Assembly: GCA_937924675.1 (NCBI GenBank)
Contig: CALEVL010000247.1
Location: forward strand, 1-32,311
Origin: an uncultured Ignavibacteria bacterium
GTDB lineage: Bacteria; Bacteroidota; Ignavibacteria; Tepidaquicellales; Tepidaquicellaceae
Direction: 5' to 3'
DNA length: 32,311 bases
Positions 14,762 through 22,588 of this stretch are shown here, one piece after another (within the stretch, counting starts at the first letter, position 1; the number at the start of each line of letters is the position of its first letter). A program made the translations under genes and the position numbers. A model generated the notes under the pieces. That model ran no database searches and was not told where the DNA came from. It saw only the letters and a list, made by a program, of their open reading frames with translations.

Positions 14762-16564
14762 ATGAAACATAACATTCTTAGTTCAGTAGTTCTGCTGTTG
14801 ATGGTCGTTGCCATTTCCTCTTGCGGCAGAAAAAAGGAAACAGTGCAGTCAGGCAAAGAAGTCATAATGGATTTTTCTGTACTTAAGCCTGCGGATACGG
14901 CAGATGCTACTGTTGGAGACTGGATAGTAAAGCAGGAAATGTCTGATGCCGAGAAACTCAATCCAATAGTTACCAATGATGCAACGGCCACAGGCATTCA
15001 TCTTTATCTGTTTGAGAATTTGCTTGAGATTGACCGCGAGACATATGAGCAGGTTCCGCTTCTTGCAAAGTCTCTTCCAGTTATCAGTGATGATCATCTT
15101 TCATATACATTTGAACTTAGAGATGATGTTAAGTTTTCAGACGGCGCCCCGTTTACCGGTGAAGACATAATATTTACAGTGAAGGTCATAAAGAACCCGT
15201 TCACGGATGCTCAGGCAATGAGAAATTATTTTCTTGATGTGAAGAGTGTTGAGCTTGTTGACGGAAATAAATACAAAGTCAGATTTAACATGGCGAAGCC
15301 ATACTTCAGGGCTATATACTCTATTGGTGATCTTGAGATTATACCGAAGCATATTCTTGACAAGGATAATATGAATGATAAGTTTACATGGACGGACCTA
15401 GAAGCAGCACAAAGTAATTTTGATCCGAAGAAATATCCGGATATGCAGAAGTATGCTGACTTCATCAACTCTGAAGAAGTATCACGCGATGCAAAGTATG
15501 TAGTAGGAACCGGACCTTATGTACTTGACAGATGGATAACCGGACAATCCATTACTCTTAAGAGAAATGACAACTACTGGAACAAATCCAAGATTCCAAA
15601 TTATCCTGATAAGATTGTTTTCAAAACAATTAAGGATCAGAATGCCGCAGTTGTAGCCGCGAAGAATAAGGAAGTGGATCATATGGAAGTAATTCAGCCG
15701 ATAGACTTTGTAGAGAATGTGAAAGACCCGGCGCAGTTCAATCTTGAGAAGGCGCTGGTTATAGAACCTTCTTACAACTACATTGCATGGAACAATACAA
15801 CACCACTCTTTTCTGATCCGAAGGTAAGGCTTGCACTGGGCCATGCAATAGACAGGCAGTCAATAATTGACAAGATAGTTTACGGAATGGGAACAACTAT
15901 TGAATCCCATATATTTTTGAAGAGCAAATATCTTAATACTGATCTTCCAAAAATAAATTACGATCCGGAAAAGGCGAGAAAAATTCTGGCAGATGCCGGT
16001 TGGAAAGATACTGATGGTGACGGAATAATAGACAAGGTCATAAACGGAAAGAAGACTGATTTCAGATTTACCTTCACAAACAACACTAATCCGAAGAGAA
16101 AGAAAGTCCTGCTGATAATCATTGAACAATTGAAACAATTGGGCATTGAAGCCAACATGCAGGAATATGAGTGGTCTGTATTTCTTGACAAGATAAAGAA
16201 GCATCAGTATGATGCCTGCTTTGCGGGATGGCAGCTTACCGCAATTCCGGATGATCCGTATCAGATATGGCATTCTTCTCAATCGATCGGCGAGGGAAGT
16301 AATTACTTCAGCTATAACAATCCGGAAAGCGACAAGCTTCTTGAAGCAAACAGGGTTGAATTTGATGAGGCAAAGCGAAAGGAGATTCTTTACAAATGGC
16401 AGAAGATCGTTTATGATGATCAGCCGGTAACATTTCTTTGGAGTGAACCGGTAAGATATCTTAACAGCAACAGGTATAAGAATAAGAGATGGTATGCATA
16501 TCCTGATTCTCCTTTGATGAATGAATGGTGGGTTCCGAGCACAAGACAAATGTATAAGAACTGA
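14762..16564 (+). CDS. Oligopeptide-type ABC transporter substrate-binding lipoprotein (copy 1)
   Basis: Extracytoplasmic solute-binding protein of the SBP_bac_5 (Opp/Dpp) family, 600 aa. A signal peptide (MKHNILSSVVLLLMVVA) ends in the lipobox ISSC with Cys21 as the lipid anchor, followed by the charged linker GRKKE. Typical family segments are LNPIVTNDA, FELRDDVKFSDG near residue 115, TGPYVLDRWITG near 250, RLALGHAIDR near 362 and the acidic DTDGDGIIDK near 418. The ligand is probably a peptide, though sugars, nickel or opines are also carried by the family. Copy 2 at 18195 is strongly similar along its whole length. The permease genes lie beyond copy 2, with hpf and hprK between. Confidence 0.92.
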   Translation: MKHNILSSVVLLLMVVAISSCGRKKETVQSGKEVIMDFSVLKPADTADATVGDWIVKQEMSDAEKLNPIVTNDATATGIHLYLFENLLEIDRETYEQVPLLAKSLPVISDDHLSYTFELRDDVKFSDGAPFTGEDIIFTVKVIKNPFTDAQAMRNYFLDVKSVELVDGNKYKVRFNMAKPYFRAIYSIGDLEIIPKHILDKDNMNDKFTWTDLEAAQSNFDPKKYPDMQKYADFINSEEVSRDAKYVVGTGPYVLDRWITGQSITLKRNDNYWNKSKIPNYPDKIVFKTIKDQNAAVVAAKNKEVDHMEVIQPIDFVENVKDPAQFNLEKALVIEPSYNYIAWNNTTPLFSDPKVRLALGHAIDRQSIIDKIVYGMGTTIESHIFLKSKYLNTDLPKINYDPEKARKILADAGWKDTDGDGIIDKVINGKKTDFRFTFTNNTNPKRKKVLLIIIEQLKQLGIEANMQEYEWSVFLDKIKKHQYDACFAGWQLTAIPDDPYQIWHSSQSIGEGSNYFSYNNPESDKLLEANRVEFDEAKRKEILYKWQKIVYDDQPVTFLWSEPVRYLNSNRYKNKRWYAYPDSPLMNEWWVPSTRQMYKN

Positions 16565-16650
16565 ACCGGCTGAGATTCCGAACTTTCAGAAGGCAATAAA
16601 CGTAAGATTAAGCAATTTTTTGTTTCCAAGAGTTGAATTGTGAATAAAGA

Positions 16651-16675
16651 GCGGCAATTCCTGTTCCGCCTTTTT
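16651..16675 (+). terminator. Possible weak intrinsic terminator after binding protein copy 1
   Basis: GCGG (16651-16654) and CCGC (16666-16669) form a short stem followed by CTTTTT. The stem is only 4 bp with further mismatched pairing inside, so termination would be partial at best. Confidence 0.3.
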
Positions 16676-16762
16676 CAATAATAATGTTGAAAAAAATGAT
16701 ATTGTTTACCATATTGACATAAAAGGACATCTCATCCATTAACACTAATCTCCTAATACAAA

Positions 16763-17086
16763 ATGATCAAGACTAACATTACATCCAGGCATTTCAAAGC
16801 TCATGACACATTGACCGATTACCTTGTTCAGGAAATCAATTCACTCGAGAAATATCAGGTAAACATTATTCATGCCGATGCAATACTTTTCTTTGAAAAG
16901 GCCACAAACAGCGTGAAGATTTGCGAGATCATAGTTAAGTTAAAGGAAAAGACCCTCACCGCAAAAGAAAGCTCTGACGATTTTGTCAAATCAATTGATA
17001 AGGCCGTTCAGAAGATCCAGACTCAACTTCTAAAACACAAAGATAAAACAACCGACAGAAAAGGGGCAAAAGCCCTGAAGCAATAA
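16763..17086 (+). CDS. hpf: Ribosome hibernation-promoting factor, short form
   Basis: A 107-aa HPF/RaiA-family protein that binds the small ribosomal subunit and inactivates ribosomes in slow or non-growing cells. The start (IKTNITSRHFKAHDTLTDYL) followed by a beta-alpha-beta-beta-beta-alpha pattern with LKEKTLTAKESSDDFVKSIDKAVQKIQTQL is characteristic. The Lys-rich tail (KHKDKTTDRKGAKALKQ) and lack of a second domain mark it as the short form. It precedes hprK by 6 nt, an adjacency also found in other phyla. Confidence 0.9.
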   Translation: MIKTNITSRHFKAHDTLTDYLVQEINSLEKYQVNIIHADAILFFEKATNSVKICEIIVKLKEKTLTAKESSDDFVKSIDKAVQKIQTQLLKHKDKTTDRKGAKALKQ

Positions 17087-17092
17087 CACCAT

Positions 17093-18139
17093 TTGGCCCA
17101 CAGGTTTGAAAATATAAAAGAACTCAAGAGAGAGTTCATCACTGTTCAGTTTTTCTATGATCAGACCAAGGAGAGATTCAAACTCGAGATGGTCACGAAA
17201 TCTGAAATAAGTCCTGACAATATCATTACCGAAAAAGATATTCACAGGCCGGGACTTGCATTGGCAGGATATGTGGAGTTGTTTACTTTTAACAGAGTTC
17301 AGGTTTTCGGAAATACTGAGATACAATATCTCGAGCATCTGAGTGAACAGGAAAGACAAAGCACACTCGACAGGTTCTGCTCATTTGAAGTACCGTGCAT
17401 TATTGTCACAAACAGTAACACAATACCGGAAGAACTCAGAATCGCATGTGAGAGAAATAATATTCCGCTGTTTGTTACTCCATATCCGACAACCAGACTG
17501 TCATATTTCATAAGTGATTTTCTCGATGATCAATTTGCAACACAGCTTATTATACACGGCTCATTTGTTGATGTATATGGAGTCGGGCTTATGTTTGCCG
17601 GCAAATCCGGAATTGGGAAAAGCGAGATAGTGCTTGACCTTGTTGAACGGGGACACCGACTCGTTGCAGATGATATTGTTGTAGTTACAAAAAAAGGTGA
17701 AGGCGTACTCATGGGTTCCGGCACGGCTTTATCCAAGCACATTATGGAGATAAGAGGATTGGGCATAATTGATGTAAGGACAATATTCGGAATACGGGCT
17801 ATCAGATATCAGAAGAGGGTGGAAGTTGTAGTTGAGCTGGAGGACTGGCAAAGAGACAAGGCGTATGAAAGAACCGGACTTGACAGCTCATTAATGAATC
17901 TGGCAGGAGTTGATGTTGAGCTTGTAAAGCTTCCAATATTTCCCGGCAAGAATATTACAGTGATTGCGGAAGTTATAGCATTGAATTATCTTTGCAAACA
18001 TTACGGCTACAATGCTGCAGAGGAATTCAGAAAAAAACTTCAGGACAGGATTAGTTCAAAGAGTGCACAAAACCGGTCTCCTGCAGGGCAGGACAGTCTT
18101 GGCAGAACAACTGAATACTTTGAACATGATTTTGAATGA
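17093..18139 (+). CDS. hprK: HPr kinase/phosphorylase
   Basis: Bifunctional enzyme that phosphorylates and dephosphorylates a serine of HPr in carbon regulation; 348 aa, slightly long for the family. The N-terminal domain carries HRPGLALAGY (51-60). The kinase domain has IHGSFVDVYGVGL (154-166) with the expected catalytic His156 region, Walker A GKSGIGKSE (170-178), RLVADD (189-194), the signature MEIRGLGIIDVR (218-229) and PGKNITV (284-290). The start is TTG at 17093, the only candidate long enough to include the whole N-terminal domain; the first in-frame ATG would remove 33 residues. The last 30 residues are polar and variable. No HPr or EI gene is in the window, so its partner is unknown. 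Confidence 0.9.
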   Translation: MAHRFENIKELKREFITVQFFYDQTKERFKLEMVTKSEISPDNIITEKDIHRPGLALAGYVELFTFNRVQVFGNTEIQYLEHLSEQERQSTLDRFCSFEVPCIIVTNSNTIPEELRIACERNNIPLFVTPYPTTRLSYFISDFLDDQFATQLIIHGSFVDVYGVGLMFAGKSGIGKSEIVLDLVERGHRLVADDIVVVTKKGEGVLMGSGTALSKHIMEIRGLGIIDVRTIFGIRAIRYQKRVEVVVELEDWQRDKAYERTGLDSSLMNLAGVDVELVKLPIFPGKNITVIAEVIALNYLCKHYGYNAAEEFRKKLQDRISSKSAQNRSPAGQDSLGRTTEYFEHDFE

Positions 18140-18194
18140 TAACGTATAACAACGATGAAATCCAAACACAATTTGTAAAACAAACAAACCCATT

Positions 18195-20021
18195 ATGAAA
18201 TCGATCAGAATTTCGGCAATAGCATCAGTATTGATGTTACTGGTATTGTTGACATCATGCGGAAGAAAAAAAGAAACGACACAGAACGGAACGGGAAGCA
18301 CATCAGAGTCAAAACAAACAACTTTCCCATTAACTGAACTTACGCCAAGGGATGAAAAGGATGCAGTTCAGGGTGACTGGGTGATCAAGCAGGAGATGGC
18401 TGATGCGGAGAAACTTAATCCGACAGTTACAAATGATGCATCGGCTACAGGCATCTACATTTATATTTATGAAGCTCTGCTTGATGTTAGCAGAGAAACT
18501 TATGAACTGGTGCCAATAATAGCAAAGTCAATGCCGGTCGTTAGCGACGACCATCTTACCTATACTTTTGAACTCAGAGAGGATGTAAGATTTTCTGACG
18601 GCAGGCCGCTTACAGGCGAGGATGTTATATTTACTATAAAGACGATAAAGAATCCGTTTACGGATGCTCAGGCATTGAGAAATTATTTTGCCGATCTTAA
18701 GAGTGTTGAACTTGTTGACGGAAATAAATATAAGGTAAAATTCACAATGTCAAAACCATATTTCCGGGCAATCTACAGTCTTGGCGGAGTGTATATAACT
18801 CCGAAACACATACTTGACAAGGACAATGTCAATGAAAAGTTCTCCTTCGAGATGCTAGAAGAAGCGCAGAAAGAAATGGATCCTAAGAAATTTCCGGAGC
18901 TTCAGAAATATGCAGACTTTCTTAATTCCGAGGAAGTTTCCAGAGATCCAAAATTTGTTGTGGGCAGCGGTCCATACAAACTTGACAAGTGGATTACCGG
19001 ACAATCGATATCGCTTGTAAGAAATGAAAATTACTGGAATAAGCAGGCCATTCCAAACTACCCGTCAAAATTGTTATTCAAAACGATTCAGGATCAGAAT
19101 GCAGCCATTGTTGCCGCAAAGAACAAAGAAGTTGATCACATGTTCGTGATTCAGCCAAGCGATTTTGTTGAAAATGTAAAAGACCCGGGACAGTTTGCTT
19201 TGAAGAAATCTCTTGTACTTGAACCCACATATGTATTTGTCGCATGGAACAATAAGCATCCGATTTTCTCCGACAAGAATGTAAGGACTGCATTATCTTA
19301 TGCAATAGACAGGCAGAATATCATAGACAAAGTGGTTTACGGAATGGGTACGCTTGTAAATTCACCTGTTTACATGAAGAGTAAATATTATAATACAAAC
19401 CTTCCGCAGATAGAGTACAATGTGGAGAAGGCAAAGAAAATGCTTGCAGATGCCGGTTGGAAGGATACTGACGGTGACGGCATTCTTGACAAAGTAATTG
19501 ACGGGAAAAAAACTGATTTCAGTTTCACCTTTATCAACAACAACAATCCGAAGAGAAAGCGTGTGATGCTGATTATAATAGAAGCGCTTAAACAGATTGG
19601 CATACAGGCAGGACTTCAGGAATACGAATGGTCAGTATTTCTTGATAAGACCAAGAAACACCAGTTTGATGCTTGTTATTCAGCATGGCAGCTTGGCGTA
19701 ACACCGGAAGATCCTTATCAGATCTGGCATTCGACTCAATCTCAGGGTGAAGGCAGTAATTTTATCAGCTATATCAATCCCGAAAGCGATAAACTCATTG
19801 AGCAGAACAGAACGGAATTTGATGATGCTAAGAGAATCGAGATCCTGAAAAAATGGCAGGAGATAATATTCAATGATCAGCCTGTAACTTTTCTTTGGTC
19901 AGAGCCATCAAGATATTTGTACAGTGACAGATTCAGGAATGCAAGGTGGTATGCATATCCCGATTCACCTCTTTTCAACGAATGGTGGACACCGGTAAAT
20001 GCACAGCGATATAAGAATTAA
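18195..20021 (+). CDS. Oligopeptide-type ABC transporter substrate-binding lipoprotein (copy 2)
   Basis: SBP_bac_5-family lipoprotein of 608 aa, paralogous to the gene at 14762 over its whole length. It shares CGRKKET after the lipobox, the PFTDAQA, SVELVDGNKYKV and YEWSVFLDK segments, and the same acidic DTDGDGILDK motif. The signal peptide ends LTSC (Cys22). It differs from copy 1 at many surface positions, so it may have another ligand range. It is followed by a perfect 10-bp hairpin and then the two permease genes, making it the cognate binding protein of the permeases. Confidence 0.92.
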   Translation: MKSIRISAIASVLMLLVLLTSCGRKKETTQNGTGSTSESKQTTFPLTELTPRDEKDAVQGDWVIKQEMADAEKLNPTVTNDASATGIYIYIYEALLDVSRETYELVPIIAKSMPVVSDDHLTYTFELREDVRFSDGRPLTGEDVIFTIKTIKNPFTDAQALRNYFADLKSVELVDGNKYKVKFTMSKPYFRAIYSLGGVYITPKHILDKDNVNEKFSFEMLEEAQKEMDPKKFPELQKYADFLNSEEVSRDPKFVVGSGPYKLDKWITGQSISLVRNENYWNKQAIPNYPSKLLFKTIQDQNAAIVAAKNKEVDHMFVIQPSDFVENVKDPGQFALKKSLVLEPTYVFVAWNNKHPIFSDKNVRTALSYAIDRQNIIDKVVYGMGTLVNSPVYMKSKYYNTNLPQIEYNVEKAKKMLADAGWKDTDGDGILDKVIDGKKTDFSFTFINNNNPKRKRVMLIIIEALKQIGIQAGLQEYEWSVFLDKTKKHQFDACYSAWQLGVTPEDPYQIWHSTQSQGEGSNFISYINPESDKLIEQNRTEFDDAKRIEILKKWQEIIFNDQPVTFLWSEPSRYLYSDRFRNARWYAYPDSPLFNEWWTPVNAQRYKN

Positions 20022-20039
20022 GGGAACATAAAATTCATC

Positions 20040-20065
20040 ATGCCTGCCGCAAACACGGCAGGCAT
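20040..20065 (+). promoter_or_regulatory. Intercistronic hairpin ATGCCTGCCG / CGGCAGGCAT
   Basis: Perfect 10-bp GC-rich stem (20040-20049 with 20056-20065) and 6-nt loop between the binding-protein stop and the dppB-like start. No T-run follows, so it is not a normal terminator. In many importer operons such a structure protects the upstream mRNA, allowing more binding protein than permease to be made; that role is inferred here. Confidence 0.65.
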
Positions 20066-20094
20066 TACTTCAGCAGAAAAATTTTTGAACGAAC

Positions 20095-21111
20095 ATGACT
20101 GAATATGTAATAAAGCGAATACTGTTGTTCATCCCGACGCTGATCATAATTACAATGATCACGTTCCTTGTTTGCAGACTTGCACCGGGAGATCCTACAG
20201 AGATGAAGATCGGCAGGACTCAGGAAGCTCAGAAGTCAGATGCAAAGAACCTAATGACCGAACAGGCAAAGGAATTCTATAAAAAGAAGTTCGGGCTTGA
20301 CAAACCTTTGTATATGCAGTATCTGATATGGATGGGTAATATGCTTCAGGGAGATTTTGGCAATTCCTTCAAAGACAACAGGCCGGTCATGGATAAGATC
20401 CTGGAAAGACTTCCGGTTTCAATTTCCATAACACTCACTGCTTTTTTCCTGATTTACCTCGTTGCCATTCCTGTTGGTATATACAGCGCAGCGCGGCAAT
20501 ATTCATTCACTGACCGGCTTACAACGGTCATACTGTTTATTCTATATTCACTTCCCAATTTCTGGGTTGGAACACTTGCTATTGTGTTCCTTTGCAACGT
20601 GGAATACTTCAAAATCTTTCCAACAGCAGGCATAAGATCAGAAGATTTTGATACTCTGACCATGTTCGGAAAATTTCAGGACAGGTTTATGCATATGTTC
20701 CTGCCTGTTACAATTTCAAGTCTTGCAAGTTTTGCATTTACCTCAAGACAAATGAGAAGTTCAATGCTTGAAGTAATAAGACAGGATTACATAAGAACGG
20801 CAAGAGCAAAGGGACTTTCAGAGAAAAAAGTAGTATTGAAACATGCCTTGCGAAATTCACTCATTCCGATAGTAACACTTGTCGGTGGATTGCTTCCTGC
20901 AATGGTAGGCGGCAGCGTTATTATAGAATCCATATTTTCCATACCCGGAATTGGCCAGCTGGCATTTCAGGCAATACTTGACAGGGATTATCCTCTGATC
21001 ATGGCTGAACTGGTTCTCACTTCTGTACTTACGGTTGTTGGAATTCTCTTAGTTGACATTCTCTATTCATTCATAGATCCAAGAATCGCATTCACTAAAA
21101 AGTCCGCATAA
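20095..21111 (+). CDS. Oligopeptide-type ABC transporter permease (DppB/OppB-like)
   Basis: Inner-membrane permease of 338 aa with about six transmembrane helices. The start (TEYVIKRILLFIPTLIIITMI) and RLAPGDP are characteristic of OppB/DppB. The cytoplasmic EAA loop that contacts the ATPase is EVIRQDYIRTARAKGLSEKKV followed by HALRNSLIP (about residues 228-259). A periplasmic loop of about 50 residues contains KKFGLDKPLYMQYL. It pairs with the next gene, which starts 9 nt after its stop. Confidence 0.93.
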   Translation: MTEYVIKRILLFIPTLIIITMITFLVCRLAPGDPTEMKIGRTQEAQKSDAKNLMTEQAKEFYKKKFGLDKPLYMQYLIWMGNMLQGDFGNSFKDNRPVMDKILERLPVSISITLTAFFLIYLVAIPVGIYSAARQYSFTDRLTTVILFILYSLPNFWVGTLAIVFLCNVEYFKIFPTAGIRSEDFDTLTMFGKFQDRFMHMFLPVTISSLASFAFTSRQMRSSMLEVIRQDYIRTARAKGLSEKKVVLKHALRNSLIPIVTLVGGLLPAMVGGSVIIESIFSIPGIGQLAFQAILDRDYPLIMAELVLTSVLTVVGILLVDILYSFIDPRIAFTKKSA

Positions 21112-21120
21112 AAAATCAAA

Positions 21121-22227
21121 ATGGAAGAAAAGGACATACAGGCAAAACAAAAATTGATGAACGTCCCGGAATCCGGGAACGGACTAACAAAATCTCAGCT
21201 TGAATCACAGCAGCAGGTAGGAGTTTCATACTGGTCGCTTGTGAAGCATCAGTTCAAGAAAAACAAGCTTGCTGTCATTTCACTTTACATTGTTATTACT
21301 CTGGTATTTCTTGCCGTGGTTGCGGATTTCCTTGCAAGCTCGAAGCCACTTTACGCTGTTTATAACGGCACGACTTATTTTCCGGTAGTTAAGGATTATC
21401 TTAATGACTTTGGAATAAGCAAGTGGGAACCGGATATGATCAATGCAAACTGGAAGCAGCTTGACAATGAGAACAAGCTTGAAAGCGTTATCTGGACGCC
21501 TGTTCCTTATGGTCCGAGAGAGATCGATCTTTCAAACAGTCTGAATCCTCCCGGTGGTGATCATTATCTCGGAACAGATCCAATCGGCAGAGATCTTCTT
21601 GCCGGCTTGATACACGGATCAAGAGTTTCATTGGCCGTAGGGTTTGTTGCGGCGGGCATTGCATTGCTTATTGGTATAGTGCTGGGTTCCATAGCAGGCT
21701 TTTACGGCGGAACTGTTGATATCATTATTATGAGATTTGTTGAGATCATGATGACACTGCCGACATTCTTTCTGATCATTACGATCGTTGCAATCTACGG
21801 CTCAAGCATCTGGTATATCATGATGGCAATTGGTCTGACTTCATGGACAGGAGATGCAAAACTGATACGGGGTGAAGTTCTAAAGGTAAGAAATATGGAA
21901 TACATTACAGCTGCCAACTCGATCGGACTGCCGAACAGTCAAATAATTTTCAGGCATGTTATTCCAAATGCCATTGCTCCTGTTCTTGTCTCCGGTGCAT
22001 TTGCAATTGCCGGAGCAATACTTACCGAAGCCGCACTAAGTTTTCTCGGATTCGGAGTTGCAGCAACTACCGTAACCTGGGGCTCATTGCTCAATGAAGC
22101 CAGAAGCGCTTCCAATGCATGGTGGCTTGCAATATTTCCGGGTATGATGATCTTCATTGCAGTTGTCACTTATAATCTGATCGGAGAAGGTTTGAGAGAT
22201 GCTCTCGATCCAAGATTAAGAGATTGA
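21121..22227 (+). CDS. Oligopeptide-type ABC transporter permease (DppC/YejE-like)
   Basis: Second permease, 368 aa, longer than typical DppC (about 300). The extra length is a roughly 70-residue extracytoplasmic insert after the first helix, containing YAVYNGTTYFPVVKDYL and ending before HYLGTDPIGRD. The YxG-x-YFPVxKDY pattern recalls YejE-type permeases, so the importer may belong to that subgroup. The EAA loop is EVLKVRNMEYITAANSIGLPNSQIIFRHVIPN. No ATP-binding subunit gene follows: the next gene is the DUF2795 protein. Confidence 0.92.
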   Translation: MEEKDIQAKQKLMNVPESGNGLTKSQLESQQQVGVSYWSLVKHQFKKNKLAVISLYIVITLVFLAVVADFLASSKPLYAVYNGTTYFPVVKDYLNDFGISKWEPDMINANWKQLDNENKLESVIWTPVPYGPREIDLSNSLNPPGGDHYLGTDPIGRDLLAGLIHGSRVSLAVGFVAAGIALLIGIVLGSIAGFYGGTVDIIIMRFVEIMMTLPTFFLIITIVAIYGSSIWYIMMAIGLTSWTGDAKLIRGEVLKVRNMEYITAANSIGLPNSQIIFRHVIPNAIAPVLVSGAFAIAGAILTEAALSFLGFGVAATTVTWGSLLNEARSASNAWWLAIFPGMMIFIAVVTYNLIGEGLRDALDPRLRD

Positions 22228-22290
22228 TTTTTCATGCGTGGTTGTTGATATTTGCAAAAAAATTTCTAGACTAATTTAATATTAAAAAAC

Positions 22291-22295
22291 GGAGG
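22291..22295 (+). promoter_or_regulatory. Strong Shine-Dalgarno GGAGG for the DUF2795 gene
   Basis: GGAGG lies 8 nt before ATG 22304. Most other starts in this window lack a recognisable Shine-Dalgarno sequence, so this suggests high translation of the small acidic protein. A near-consensus promoter (TTG at 22224, 20-nt gap, GATATTTG at 22247-22254) lies upstream. Confidence 0.6.
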
Positions 22296-22303
22296 CTGTA
22301 AAT

Positions 22304-22531
22304 ATGGTTTGGACCTTAGAACTCGCGTCATATCTTGATGATGCTCCCTGGCCAGCCAATAAGTTCGAACTGATTGATTATGCTAACAGAACCGGCGCTC
22401 CTCAGGAGGTTGTTGACAACCTGGAAGATCTTGAAGATACTGATGAGCCATATGAAAGCATTGAAGAGATTTGGCTTGATTATCCAACCGATGAAGACTT
22501 CTTCTATGATGAAGAAAGCAAGGATTTCTAA
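22304..22531 (+). CDS. DUF2795 small acidic protein
   Basis: The 75-aa acidic cytoplasmic protein has a DUF2795-type fold. The N-terminal half (WTLELASYLDDAPWPANKFE then LIDYANRTGAPQEVVDNLEDL) is the conserved helical unit. The C-terminal half is strongly acidic and aromatic (IEEIWLDYPTDEDFFYDEE). Such proteins are widespread in Bacteroidota with no established function. It has its own strong ribosome-binding site and is followed 19 nt later by an intrinsic terminator, so it forms a separate short transcript end. Confidence 0.88.
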   Translation: MVWTLELASYLDDAPWPANKFELIDYANRTGAPQEVVDNLEDLEDTDEPYESIEEIWLDYPTDEDFFYDEESKDF

Positions 22532-22550
22532 GTATCCCGGTTTGAATTTT

Positions 22551-22587
22551 AAGCCCAATAATCTCAGGTTATTGGGCTTTCTTTTTT
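22551..22587 (+). terminator. Strong Rho-independent terminator
   Basis: Perfect 11-bp stem AAGCCCAATAA (22551-22561) with TTATTGGGCTT (22569-22579), a 7-nt loop TCTCAGG, and a TC-TTTTTT tail (22580-22587). It is the clearest terminator in the window. The first possible start codons of the next gene (TTG 22586 and 22589) lie in or immediately after the T-tract. Confidence 0.92.
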
Positions 22588-22588
22588 G

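Noticed and set aside
15860..16549. Minus-strand open frame of 229 codons opposite the first binding-protein gene
   Set aside because: It is the antisense of a clear SBP_bac_5 gene; its translation is Ile/Leu/Arg-rich without domain features.
20040..20065. Rho-independent terminator after binding-protein copy 2
   Set aside because: The stem is strong but is followed by TACTTCAG rather than a T-tract, and the permease genes continue on the same strand.
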